A DNA stretch of 19,964 nucleotides from CAZWBR01 sp964404205 (GCA_964404205.1 CAYOJD010000059.1:1-19964); one strand, 5' to 3'. Positions 1 through 7,287 are shown, counted from the stretch's first letter. Translations and numbers: made by a program. The notes: a model not told the origin generated them from the sequence alone.

Positions 1-67
1 ATGATCCATTTTCTGGATGATAATCAATGCAGAACAACACATTATTTGAAAATAATGATCGATAATC

Positions 68-105
68 AAAAATAGCGCTTATTCATTGAAATTAATGCTA
101 TTTTT
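68..105. terminator. AT-rich terminator-like hairpin
   Basis: Arms AAAAATAGC (68-76) and GCTATTTTT (97-105) are perfect complements around a 20-base loop, and the right arm ends in a T run. It would end a gene entering from the left on the plus strand, or the reverse on the minus strand. The gene it serves lies outside the window, so the assignment is inference. The loop is long and the stem AT-rich, so strength is uncertain. I found no convincing TAnnTTTG promoter between here and the start codon at 146. Confidence 0.45.
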
Positions 106-145
106 ATCATATTGAAGAAATTAACCAACATTTAAACTCGTACAG

Positions 146-1255
146 ATGAACAATGCAGCTACGCTGAATCCTGATAATCAAAGAATTCTATCAATTGATT
201 TTTTCAGGGGAATTACCATGCTTTTACTGATAGGTGAGTTTACGGGGCTCTTTGGCTACCTGCTCGACCCAGCCTTCACCGCTACACCGGTAGCGTTTAT
301 AGGCCGGCAACTACACCACGCCGAGTGGCAGGGGCTTCATTTTTGGGACTTGATTCAACCCTTTTTCATGTTTATTGTTGGAGTGGCCATGCCCTTTTCT
401 TTTTCACGCCGCTGGGAACGGGGCGATACATGGGGACAAACATTCAAACATGTGTTACAGCGTTCGGGGATGTTGCTATTCTTAGGGTGGGCGCTCTACT
501 GTATCGGACCGGGCAAGATTACCTTTCAGTTTACCAATGTATTGGCACAGCTGTCGGTCACTTATCTGGTTGCCTTTTTGATGATGCGAAGGGCAGTTAA
601 GTGGCAGTTGCTGTTCTCATTCGGACTAATCCTCTTCACGGATCTGCTTTATCGTTATTGGTCTGTACCCGGATTTGACCAGCCTTTTATCAAAGATCAC
701 AATTTCGGGACATGGTTTGATACAATTCTCACAGGTGGCTCAACCGATGATGGCTGGGTTATATTCAATGCCATTCCAACGACTGCCCATACCATTTGGG
801 GAGTGGTGGCCGGTATGATCCTGATGACCGATTGGGGACAAAAGCGAAAAGTTGCCACATTGTTGATTGCTGGTGTAACGGGTATTATTTTTGGGCTACT
901 GTTGGGACAATTTATCCCCATCATCAAACGGATATGCACCAGTTCATTTATATTGGCCAGCGGAGGTTTTGCATTTGTCGCGCTTGCACTCTCCTATTGG
1001 GCAATCGACGTATTGAATTTCAGGAAAAATTTAACGCTGTTTACCGTTATAGACACTAACCCACTCTTTATCTACCTTTTTGCCAGTACCGGCGGTACCT
1101 GGTACCTGACACCCATATTCAAACCATTTGTTACACAACTCTTTTGGTGGGCAGGCAATTTAACCATCCAAATGATCTTGTGTACAACAGTATGGGCTGC
1201 CATGTGGTACATCTGTTACTTTCTTTATCAACGAAAGATATACATCAAACTATAA
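146..1255 (+). CDS. HGSNAT-like / DUF5009 membrane acyltransferase
   Basis: A 369-residue multi-pass inner-membrane protein of the COG4299 type, related to heparan-alpha-glucosaminide N-acetyltransferase and bacterial NagX/YeiB-like proteins. The N-terminus carries the family hallmark: a short polar leader, then SIDFFRG (residues 16-22) at the start of the first membrane segment. A conserved histidine-containing stretch follows (HHAEWQGLHFWDLIQPFF, about 57-74), then about nine to ten further hydrophobic segments. The family is thought to move acetyl groups across the membrane onto amino sugars. The substrate here is unknown. The gene stands alone: the next gene starts over 300 bases downstream and no partner is adjacent. 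In this phylum such genes often serve glycan use, but the context here does not show that. Family assignment is firm; the exact reaction is inferred. Confidence 0.85.
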   Translation: MNNAATLNPDNQRILSIDFFRGITMLLLIGEFTGLFGYLLDPAFTATPVAFIGRQLHHAEWQGLHFWDLIQPFFMFIVGVAMPFSFSRRWERGDTWGQTFKHVLQRSGMLLFLGWALYCIGPGKITFQFTNVLAQLSVTYLVAFLMMRRAVKWQLLFSFGLILFTDLLYRYWSVPGFDQPFIKDHNFGTWFDTILTGGSTDDGWVIFNAIPTTAHTIWGVVAGMILMTDWGQKRKVATLLIAGVTGIIFGLLLGQFIPIIKRICTSSFILASGGFAFVALALSYWAIDVLNFRKNLTLFTVIDTNPLFIYLFASTGGTWYLTPIFKPFVTQLFWWAGNLTIQMILCTTVWAAMWYICYFLYQRKIYIKL

Positions 1256-1538
1256 AAACCGAAGGCCGATGGGCTGTTAAAAGTAAATTTCGGTAGCGGT
1301 AACGGTTAAAAATGTATAGGATAAACGTTTAGCTTTTGATTATGCAAATTGACGGGGCAAAAAAACGAATAGTAATTGTGACTATCGGGAACTACACTAC
1401 CAACGCTTTTGTAAAACGAATAATGAAACCTGATCTTCATAAAACAAAACGCATTGTTCTTAAGTGTTTTACTGTGTTTTTTATATGATCAACTTTTTAT
1501 TTACACCTACAATACGGTTTTTCAATTGTAACCGTGTG
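1256..1538. other. Intergenic stretch, no gene seen
   Basis: About 280 bases after the acyltransferase-like gene and before the promoter of the next gene. No reading frame with family resemblance, tRNA or strong terminator was seen. One inverted repeat, ACGGTT (1514-1519) and AACCGT (1530-1535) with a 10-base spacer, lies just upstream of the putative -33 region of the following gene. It could be a regulator site or chance. Confidence 0.5.
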
Positions 1539-1569
1539 GTGATAAACTACCGGCGAAATGTTATTTTTG
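1539..1569 (+). promoter_or_regulatory. Putative Bacteroidota promoter, nearly leaderless
   Basis: A perfect -7 element TATTTTTG (1562-1569, consensus TAnnTTTG) is preceded, with a 20-base spacer, by GTG (1539-1541), one mismatch from the TTG of the -33 element. The start codon at 1574 is only four bases after the -7 element, so the transcript would begin at or within a few bases of the ATG. The box is seen in the sequence; transcription start is inferred. Confidence 0.5.
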
Positions 1570-1573
1570 GCCA

Positions 1574-2494
1574 ATGATGAACAAGACGGTAAAAAGTGTA
1601 GCCAAGAATGTGTTGAAGTTTTTAGTTTCAGCAGCAGCCATCTGGTGGGTGATGTCGAAAATATCGTTTAACGAAGTGGTGAATGTTTTCTCAACAGCCA
1701 ATGTATGGTATTTGCTGTTAGCCCTTCTTTTTGTTGTTTTCTCAATGGTTTTATCGGCTTTTCGTCAGAATCTGACTTTGCGAATAACCGGTGCCAATCT
1801 GTCGCAAATGCTCAATATTAAACTTTTTTGGCTGGGCCTTTTCTACAATCTCTTTTTACCGGGTGGTATTGGCGGCGATGGATATAAGGTCTATTTGATT
1901 CATAAGTATCGCAAAAACGGCATTAAAAGCAATATTGGGGCGATGTTGGTGAACCGCATTTCGGGTTTGGTCGCCATTGGTGTAATAACAGTATCGCTCT
2001 ATTACCTTTCCGGCATCAGGATGCCCTTTGGAAATTGGTACTGGCTTGGCATACCGGCTGTCTACCTGCTTTATCTTGTTGTTCTAAAGTATTTTTTCAG
2101 ACGATTTTATGTCATTCATTTCCAGATGTTTTATATGTCGATGGGATTGCAGATGTTACAATTTGTTTCGGCCATCTTCATTCTGATGGCTTTTCATCAG
2201 ATGAATGATCAGTTCGATTATCTCTTCCTGTTTTTTCTATCGGCGGTTGCCACTGCCCTTCCGGTTACCATTGGTGGAATCGGGGCACGTGAAATGGTAT
2301 TTTTAATCGGGGCAAAATATCTCTTGCTTGATAATGAACTTTCAGTTGCGTTGAGCATCATGTTTTTCCTTCTATCTGCATTTACCTCACTGTGGGGTAT
2401 CTACTGGGTCTTTTTCCCTCCCTTCCGTAGAGAAAATATAGTAGGTCTGCTATCGGATAAAGATTTACCCATTACTCAAAATGAATTGACTTAA
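1574..2494 (+). CDS. LPG-synthase-type membrane protein (YbhN/UPF0104)
   Basis: A 306-residue integral membrane protein matching the lysylphosphatidylglycerol synthase transmembrane-region family (UPF0104/YbhN). About eight hydrophobic segments are visible. Family landmarks are FYNLFLPGGIGGDGYKVYLI (about 91-110) and, near the C-terminus, ALPVTIGGIGAREMVFL (about 228-244). The cytosolic aminoacyl-transfer domain of full MprF is absent, so this is the stand-alone flippase-like portion and probably does not make lysyl-lipid. Its substrate, presumably a lipid or lipid-linked molecule, cannot be told from sequence. Two ATG codons are adjacent (1574 and 1577); the next Met lies inside the first hydrophobic segment, so the start is near 1574. 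The ung gene follows after 21 bases on the same strand, suggesting co-transcription. Confidence 0.85.
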   Translation: MMNKTVKSVAKNVLKFLVSAAAIWWVMSKISFNEVVNVFSTANVWYLLLALLFVVFSMVLSAFRQNLTLRITGANLSQMLNIKLFWLGLFYNLFLPGGIGGDGYKVYLIHKYRKNGIKSNIGAMLVNRISGLVAIGVITVSLYYLSGIRMPFGNWYWLGIPAVYLLYLVVLKYFFRRFYVIHFQMFYMSMGLQMLQFVSAIFILMAFHQMNDQFDYLFLFFLSAVATALPVTIGGIGAREMVFLIGAKYLLLDNELSVALSIMFFLLSAFTSLWGIYWVFFPPFRRENIVGLLSDKDLPITQNELT

Positions 2495-2515
2495 CCATCA
2501 GATATAATTCGACTT

Positions 2516-3178
2516 ATGGATGTAAAAATTGAAAACAGCTGGAAAGAAAGACTGAACGATGAATTTGAAAAACCTTATTTCAATCAGCTGATTCAGTTTG
2601 TAAAAGGCGAATATACCACACAGCCTGTTTACCCTCCGGGAAAATATATTTTTAATGCTTTCGACAAATGTCCGTTCGATAATCTTAAAGTTGTTATTCT
2701 GGGACAAGATCCATATCATGGTCCGGGACAGGCGCATGGATTGTGCTTTTCGGTACCCGAGGGCATCGATTTTCCGCCTTCGTTACAAAACATTTTTAAG
2801 GAGATTCAAGACGATTTAGGCATTGCCTTGCCTGCAAACGGTAATCTGGAACGCTGGGCCGAACAGGGTGTTTTTCTGCTCAACGCCACGCTGACGGTTA
2901 GGGCGCATCAGGCTGGCTCACATCAGAAAAAAGGATGGGAAGAATTTACTGATTCCGTTATTCGACTGATAGCCAGAGAAAAAAATCATGTTGTTTTTAT
3001 GCTCTGGGGTGCTTATGCCCAGCAAAAGGGCGCATATATTGACAAACAAAAACACCTTGTCCTGCAATCGCCACACCCTTCACCGCTTTCGGCCTATCGT
3101 GGTTTTTTAGGCAATCGTCATTTCAGCAAGGCCAATGACTATCTGAGCGCAAACGGTATAACCCCGATAAACTGGTAG
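2516..3178 (+). CDS. ung: Uracil-DNA glycosylase, family 1
   Basis: Removes uracil from DNA and starts base-excision repair in the cytosol. The 220-residue length matches family 1 enzymes. Landmarks are the water-activating motif GQDPYHG with Asp65, the uracil-pocket Phe in CFSVPE (about 77-82), LLNATLTV with Asn123, and the minor-groove loop HPSPLSAYRG with His187. These positions coincide with the E. coli enzyme numbering, so all key residues are present. It sits 21 bases after the LPG-type membrane gene and probably shares its promoter. Its stop codon (3176-3178) abuts the stop of the convergent gene (3179-3181) with no base between, so no room exists for a dedicated terminator. Identity is certain. 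Confidence 0.98.
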   Translation: MDVKIENSWKERLNDEFEKPYFNQLIQFVKGEYTTQPVYPPGKYIFNAFDKCPFDNLKVVILGQDPYHGPGQAHGLCFSVPEGIDFPPSLQNIFKEIQDDLGIALPANGNLERWAEQGVFLLNATLTVRAHQAGSHQKKGWEEFTDSVIRLIAREKNHVVFMLWGAYAQQKGAYIDKQKHLVLQSPHPSPLSAYRGFLGNRHFSKANDYLSANGITPINW

Positions 3179-3589
3179 CTATGCCAGTTTATCGAGTGCA
3201 ATCACCTGTAATTCTTTGGTAAGAATGGTTTTGAACTGTTCGCCTGCGGCAGCCAGATGCGGAGTTTGTAAATGGGCATCAAGCAGTTCCTGACTCTCCC
3301 ACTGTTCGATAAAGGTAAATTTACCGGGATTGTTTTTATCCTGATAAAGATTGTAGCTGATGCAGCCTTTATCTTTTCGGCTGGGGTCAATCAATCCTAA
3401 GCAAACTTCTTTCAGTGCTTCAGCTTTTTCGGCCGATGTTTCAACAAAGGCTACTACGGTTAATGTGTTTTTGCTCATCGTTTTTACGGGTTGGTTACAC
3501 GAAATTAATGTTGATGTTGAAGATAGTGTAGCCAATATTGCGGCTGCACCGGTTGCATTTTTCACAAAGTTACGGCGGGTAATTTCCAT
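3179..3589 (-). CDS. Exported ABM-fold putative quinol monooxygenase, Tat lipoprotein
   Basis: A 136-residue protein with an antibiotic-biosynthesis-monooxygenase (ABM/YgiN-like, dimeric alpha-beta barrel) domain at about 42-132. Supporting motifs are CISYNLYQDKNNPGKFTFIEQWES and the following DAHLQTPHL. The N-terminus is unusual for this mostly cytosolic family: twin arginines (Arg5-Arg6 in ITRRNFVK), an Ala-rich hydrophobic stretch, then a lipobox-like LISC ending at Cys31. This suggests Tat export and lipid anchoring. The YgiN relatives act on quinols, but many members have no known substrate. The gene follows the nucleotidyltransferase on the same strand after 34 bases and may be its operon's last gene. 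No perfect promoter box was seen in that gap; TACTTTTA at 3606-3613 is one mismatch off. Family sure, reaction unsure. Confidence 0.85.
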   Translation of the reverse strand: MEITRRNFVKNATGAAAILATLSSTSTLISCNQPVKTMSKNTLTVVAFVETSAEKAEALKEVCLGLIDPSRKDKGCISYNLYQDKNNPGKFTFIEQWESQELLDAHLQTPHLAAAGEQFKTILTKELQVIALDKLA

Positions 3590-3623
3590 GACGGATTCTT
3601 TTTCTTAAAAGTAATCCAATATT

Positions 3624-4355
3624 TTATTGTTTACTATTTTGAGCCAGTATTTTTTCGGCTACCATCAATTCATTGGGTTTACCGAGGTCCATCCACTGCG
3701 AAGAGCTGTCGTTAAAACCATAGATTGGCTCATCGGTTGCCAAACGAAGATAGAGTTCAACTATAGAAAACTTCCCTTTCTCGGTAATCAATTGAAAAAC
3801 TGATGGTTCAATGAGATGAATCCCGCTAAAGGCCAAAGGTGTACTCTCGTTACTTTCTCTGGCTATGATTTGTTCTCCCGTTGATATATTCTGCCAACCG
3901 GAAAGACGCATGTTGTTGTCGAAAATAAAATAACGCGATGTCTCTCGTTTCCTGACACAGAGCGTCGCTAATCCGCCTTTCGAACGGTGGTACTGCAATA
4001 GTTCATTCAGGTTAATGTTGCTGATAATATCGACATTGTAAACCAAAAATGGTTCGTTACCGGTTAGCAGCGGCGCTGCTTTCAGTATGCCGCCACCCGT
4101 ATCGAGCAGATTTTCCCGTTCATCAGAGATATGGATCTTAAAGCCAAAATTGTTTTTTTGCTTCAGAAAATCGATAATCTGTTGTCCAAAGTGGTGAATA
4201 TTAATGATAATTTCACTGCATCCTGCCTCCTGCACTTTTAGGATTGCTCTTTCGAGTAAAGTTTTTCCGGCGACCTCGACCAAGGCTTTGGGCCTGTCGG
4301 CTGTATATGGGTAGAGCCTTGTTCCGAGGCCTGCGGCGAATATCATGGCTTTCAT
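3624..4355 (-). CDS. Sugar-1-phosphate nucleotidyltransferase, MurU/GMP-like
   Basis: A 243-residue NTP_transferase enzyme forming an NDP-sugar from a sugar-1-phosphate and an NTP. Seen: the nucleotide-binding signature GLGTRL (9-14) with PKALV (22-26), LDTGGGI (84-90), the metal-binding Asp109 in VYNVDII, and a late WMDLGKPNEL segment. No C-terminal left-handed helix acetyltransferase domain is present, so it resembles MurU or short mannose-1-phosphate guanylyltransferases. I start it at ATG 4355, which gives the canonical KAMIFAAGLGTR opening. The frame stays open to 4487, but that extra part overlaps the small gene at 4429-4557 and is basic, low-complexity and unlike the family. It lies downstream of the kinase/RapZ-C gene, which suggests that the two act in sequence. 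The substrate (MurNAc-1-P, GlcNAc-1-P or another) cannot be decided from sequence. Confidence 0.88.
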   Translation of the reverse strand: MKAMIFAAGLGTRLYPYTADRPKALVEVAGKTLLERAILKVQEAGCSEIIINIHHFGQQIIDFLKQKNNFGFKIHISDERENLLDTGGGILKAAPLLTGNEPFLVYNVDIISNINLNELLQYHRSKGGLATLCVRKRETSRYFIFDNNMRLSGWQNISTGEQIIARESNESTPLAFSGIHLIEPSVFQLITEKGKFSIVELYLRLATDEPIYGFNDSSSQWMDLGKPNELMVAEKILAQNSKQ

Positions 4356-4428
4356 GCAGATGTAAAAATAGTTGTTAAACAAACATGCCCTGTTCTTGAA
4401 TATTGGCCAATTCGTATCAGGTTTTTTG

Positions 4429-4557
4429 CTAATTTTTGATTTTGACCGGTTTACAGACCTTTTCCTCTTTTTTCGATTGTCTGCCACATTTTTTGCACTC
4501 GAACTTAGGGTTTTCGGGGGCTTCGTAATCTTTAACCTCGCATTTCTTTTTTCCCAT
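4429..4557 (-). CDS. 42-residue zinc-ribbon-like small protein
   Basis: A short basic protein opening with MGKKKCEV and containing FECKKCGRQ and KVCKPVKI. Cysteines fall at positions 6, 21, 24 and 35, so CxxC plus two flanking cysteines could bind one zinc as a minimal ribbon. It starts two bases after the stop of the kinase/RapZ-C gene (stop 4560-4562, start 4555-4557) and ends at TAG 4429-4431. Such spacing strongly suggests translational coupling. I recall similar tiny lysine- and cysteine-rich proteins in other Bacteroidota, but cannot verify this here. Function unknown; RNA, DNA or protein binding are all possible. It is shorter than usual gene-finder cutoffs, and the overlong form of the downstream gene would overlap it in another frame. 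Confidence 0.7.
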   Translation of the reverse strand: MGKKKCEVKDYEAPENPKFECKKCGRQSKKEEKVCKPVKIKN

Positions 4558-4559
4558 GG

Positions 4560-5990
4560 TCAACTATTTTCCTGTTCTCTGTGAAGAATAACAACCCTTA
4601 CCGGATATTTGTTTTTTAGATGTTCGGCTAATCTTTCGGCTGAATATACTGAGCGGTGCTGTCCGCCTGTACAACCAAAACTAACAGAAAGATGGTTGAA
4701 CTTTCGTTCGATATATTTTTCGACGGAACGGTCAACCAATTGGAATACAGGCTCAAGAAATTCTTCCATATCATTATCTTCCTGAAAGAAATCGATTACA
4801 GGCTGATCTTTCCCGTTCAGTAATTTGTATTTCTCGTATCGGCCCGGATTTCGTACGGCCCTGCAATCGAAAATATATCCGCCGCCATTGCCCGAACGGT
4901 CGGCAGGCAGCCCTTTCTTGTACGAAAAGCTGGTAACTGTAACAGTCAGTTCATCTTCCCTGTGCGAGAATTTTTTCAAGACATTCGATTCTGGCAATGA
5001 ATGAAGTACATTGAACAACTCTGGAAGTTGAACGGGCATCGACACTTTCTTCAGCACGATGGAGAGGTTCTCAAGTGCATAAGGGATACTTTTCAGGAAG
5101 TGTTCTTTTTTTTCGTAGAAACCTCTAAAACCATAAGCCCCCATGGCCTGCATCATTCGAATCAGCACATAGCCATAGAAAAACTGCTTAAACTCCTCCC
5201 TGTTTATCGGATAAATCTTTTCCAAATGATCGAGATAGACCTCCATCAATGTTTCGCGAACGGATTGAGGGATGTCGGCTTTCGAGTCGTATAGCAGCGA
5301 TGCCAAATCGTACTGCAGCGGACCACGGCGTCCGCCCTGATAGTCTATAAACCAGGGCTTATCGTTGTGTAACAATATATTTCGGCTCTGGAAATCGCGA
5401 AACATAAAGAAATTGCTTTCGGCTTTTAGCAGATAGTCGCAGAAGGTGGCAAAATCGTCTTCGAGTGCTTGTTCGTCAAAAGCAATTTTGGCCAACTTTA
5501 AAAAGTAGTATTTGAAATAGTTCAAATCCCACATCATCGATTGTCTGTCGAAGGCAGCTCTTGGGTAACAATAAGTGAAATCGATTTTTTGGCCGGCTGT
5601 TATTTGTATTTGTGGCAAAATGGCCACTACATCGCGGTAAACTGAAATTATCTCATCCGAGAAGCCCTCTTTGGCCCGAATCTCCGAAAGAAAGCCAAAA
5701 AGCGTAGTGTCGCCGAGGTCTTGCTGCAAATAGATGTGCTGTTCAGGAAGGTATTGATAAATTTCCGGCACATTTATACCGTTATCGCGAAAAGTTTTTG
5801 AGAAGTTGATAAAAGCGCGGTTCTCTTTTTCATCTTCGTTCCAGGTTCCCATTGCCGTGAAATGGAAGCTTTTCATACGAATATATTCGCGGTAAGAGCC
5901 CGAAGGTGGCAACATTTCGGTGAAAGTAACCTCTTCGGCAAATCGCTCTTTGAAAAGGTCTTTCAAATCTTGTTCGGTATTCTTTTTCAA
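4560..5990 (-). CDS. Sugar-kinase-like (APH/AmgK-type) protein fused to RapZ C-terminal domain
   Basis: A two-domain protein of 476 residues. Residues about 10-330 are an aminoglycoside-phosphotransferase-fold kinase: LPPSGSYREYIR early, the catalytic-loop equivalent FRDFQSRN (Asp199) and the metal-binding FIDYQGG (Asp216). The AmgK branch phosphorylates the anomeric carbon of MurNAc/GlcNAc. Residues about 348-476 match the RapZ C-terminal domain: SFSYKKGLP, FDCRAVRNP, LNGKDQPV and GCTGGQHRSVYSAE (439-452). The RapZ N-terminal P-loop kinase domain is absent. In E. coli RapZ this C-terminal half binds glucosamine-6-phosphate. I choose TTG 5990 as start because the longer frame (to 6071) contains a perfect TATATTTG promoter element at 6016-6023; from 5990 the protein opens MKKNTEQ. 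It heads an operon with the small cysteine protein and the nucleotidyltransferase. The substrate is inferred only. Confidence 0.85.
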   Translation of the reverse strand: MKKNTEQDLKDLFKERFAEEVTFTEMLPPSGSYREYIRMKSFHFTAMGTWNEDEKENRAFINFSKTFRDNGINVPEIYQYLPEQHIYLQQDLGDTTLFGFLSEIRAKEGFSDEIISVYRDVVAILPQIQITAGQKIDFTYCYPRAAFDRQSMMWDLNYFKYYFLKLAKIAFDEQALEDDFATFCDYLLKAESNFFMFRDFQSRNILLHNDKPWFIDYQGGRRGPLQYDLASLLYDSKADIPQSVRETLMEVYLDHLEKIYPINREEFKQFFYGYVLIRMMQAMGAYGFRGFYEKKEHFLKSIPYALENLSIVLKKVSMPVQLPELFNVLHSLPESNVLKKFSHREDELTVTVTSFSYKKGLPADRSGNGGGYIFDCRAVRNPGRYEKYKLLNGKDQPVIDFFQEDNDMEEFLEPVFQLVDRSVEKYIERKFNHLSVSFGCTGGQHRSVYSAERLAEHLKNKYPVRVVILHREQENS

Positions 5991-6015
5991 TCGGAAATCT
6001 TTTTTAGGTGTATTG

Positions 6016-6023
6016 CAAATATA
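6016..6023 (-). promoter_or_regulatory. -7 promoter element of the kinase/RapZ-C operon
   Basis: TATATTTG on the minus strand fits TAnnTTTG exactly. It lies 25 bases upstream of the TTG start at 5990 and downstream of the rplI terminator, where a new promoter is expected. No clear TTG -33 element is visible about 20 bases further upstream, so confidence is moderate. Confidence 0.55.
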
Positions 6024-6074
6024 GGATACGGCGAAGAATATGCCATACCGGTAACGATAAAAAGTCTGCAATAC

Positions 6075-6112
6075 GGAAAATAAAAAGCTGTCCGGGTCAG
6101 AGGACAGCTTTT
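6075..6112 (-). terminator. Rho-independent terminator of the rpsF-rpsR-rplI operon
   Basis: Arms AAAAGCTGTCC (6083-6093) and GGACAGCTTTT (6102-6112) form a perfect 11-bp stem with an 8-base loop. Read on the minus strand it is followed by a T-rich tail (CTTTTTATTTT), about 55 bases after the rplI stop. It separates the ribosomal operon from the kinase/RapZ-C operon. Confidence 0.88.
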
Positions 6113-6165
6113 ATCTGTTTGAAAAAAATGTAAAGTCAGAAAAATGTAATTAAATCTTGATCAAT

Positions 6166-6612
6166 TTATTCGGCAACTACCTCAAATTCAATTTCGACAA
6201 CCACATCGCGGTATAGTTTTACCTTGGCAGTGTGTTTGCCTACCTCTTTGATGGCATCTTCCTTGATGGCAATTTGCTTACGATCAATTTCAAATCCTTT
6301 CTCTTTCAACGCCTCAGCCACCTGAATATTGTTTACCGAACCAAAGATTTTACCGGTAGAACTGGTCTTGGCACCGATAACAAGGGCAACGGTTTTCAGG
6401 GCTTCGGCCAACTGCAGAGCCTGGTCTTTCAGTTTAGCCTCTTTGTGGGCACGTTGTTTTTGGGTTTCAGCCAGCACCTTTTTTGATGAAGGCGTAGCAA
6501 GGATTGCGAATTTCTGGGGAATTAAAAAGTTACGACCGAAGCCGTCCTTTACTGTAACGATGTCGTCTTTGCTACCCAGATTTGCTACATCCTGAAGCAG
6601 AATAATTTCCAT
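6166..6612 (-). CDS. rplI: Ribosomal protein bL9
   Basis: A 148-residue large-subunit protein that binds 23S rRNA near the L1 stalk. The N-terminal domain is diagnostic: MEIILLQDVANLGSKDDIVTVKDG and GFGRNFLIPQKFA (about 24-36). A long charged connecting helix (about 40-75) leads to the C-terminal domain (about 80-148), which includes KIFGSVNNIQVAEAL. Length is normal and nothing is missing. It is the last gene of the rpsF-rpsR-rplI operon, 20 bases after rpsR, and is followed by a strong terminator at 6075-6112. Identity is certain. Confidence 0.98.
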   Translation of the reverse strand: MEIILLQDVANLGSKDDIVTVKDGFGRNFLIPQKFAILATPSSKKVLAETQKQRAHKEAKLKDQALQLAEALKTVALVIGAKTSSTGKIFGSVNNIQVAEALKEKGFEIDRKQIAIKEDAIKEVGKHTAKVKLYRDVVVEIEFEVVAE

Positions 6613-6632
6613 TTCTGTTCCTCCTTAATTAA

Positions 6633-6902
6633 TTATTTTAACAAATCTGTTACATAAGGCAACAACGCGATCATACGGGCGCGTTTTACAGCCTGCGATA
6701 CTTTGCGTTGATATTTCAACGAAGTACCGGTGATACGGCGGGGTAAGATTTTACCTTGCTCGTTCAGGAATTTTTTCAGGAATTCAGGATCTTTATAATC
6801 TACATACTTGATCCCGTTTTTTCTGAAACGGCAATATTTTTTCTTTTTGATCTCCACTGTAGGGGGAGTCAGGTATCTGATTTCACTGGAATTTGTACTC
6901 AT
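6633..6902 (-). CDS. rpsR: Ribosomal protein bS18
   Basis: An 89-residue small-subunit protein which pairs with bS6 on the platform of the 30S subunit. Recognised by KKYCRFRKNGIKYVDYKD (about 21-38) and the core ILPRRITGTSLKYQRKVSQAVKRARMIALLPY (about 53-84). It starts three bases after the rpsF stop, so translation of the two partners is probably coupled and their output matched. Length and motifs are typical of the phylum. No anomaly seen. Confidence 0.98.
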   Translation of the reverse strand: MSTNSSEIRYLTPPTVEIKKKKYCRFRKNGIKYVDYKDPEFLKKFLNEQGKILPRRITGTSLKYQRKVSQAVKRARMIALLPYVTDLLK

Positions 6903-6905
6903 GAC

Positions 6906-7259
6906 TTAGTTCTCCTTTTGAGTTTTAGCGTTAACTTTCTTTTGTCTTTTGTCGCTGTACTCAACAGCATACTTATCCAATTTCACGGTGATGAAACGGA
7001 TAATACGTTCGTCACGACGGAACTCGGTTTCGAGTTTTCCAATGAATGCAGGATCGGCCTTGAATTCAAAGAGTTGATAAAACCCTGTTGATTTCTTTTG
7101 GATGGGGTAGGCCAATTTTTTCAAACCCCAATGTTCTTCATGAATCAATTCACAACCATTGGCTGTAATCAGATCCTTGAACTTTCCCACCGCTTCCTTT
7201 ATCTGGGTCTCAGATAAAACGGGAGTAGCAATGAAAACGGTTTCGTACTGGTTCAACAT
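6906..7259 (-). CDS. rpsF: Ribosomal protein bS6
   Basis: A 117-residue small-subunit protein, partner of bS18. It opens MLNQYETVFIATPVLSE, the usual N-terminal strand of the family, followed by a helix and HWGLKKLAYPIQKKSTGFYQLFEF (about 44-67). The C-terminal tail is lysine-rich. The frame is open further upstream to 7310, but start 7259 matches the family and lies about 40 bases after the inferred transcription start. The frame to 7310 would run into the promoter box. First gene of the ribosomal operon. Identity is certain. Confidence 0.97.
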   Translation of the reverse strand: MLNQYETVFIATPVLSETQIKEAVGKFKDLITANGCELIHEEHWGLKKLAYPIQKKSTGFYQLFEFKADPAFIGKLETEFRRDERIIRFITVKLDKYAVEYSDKRQKKVNAKTQKEN

Positions 7260-7287
7260 TCTTTTAAATTTTACTATTAAACAATTG

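Noticed and set aside
4356..4487. N-terminal extension of the nucleotidyltransferase rich in Lys, Arg and Ser
   Set aside because: The family begins at KAMIFAAGLGTR; the extension overlaps the small cysteine protein in another frame and looks like a frame shadow.
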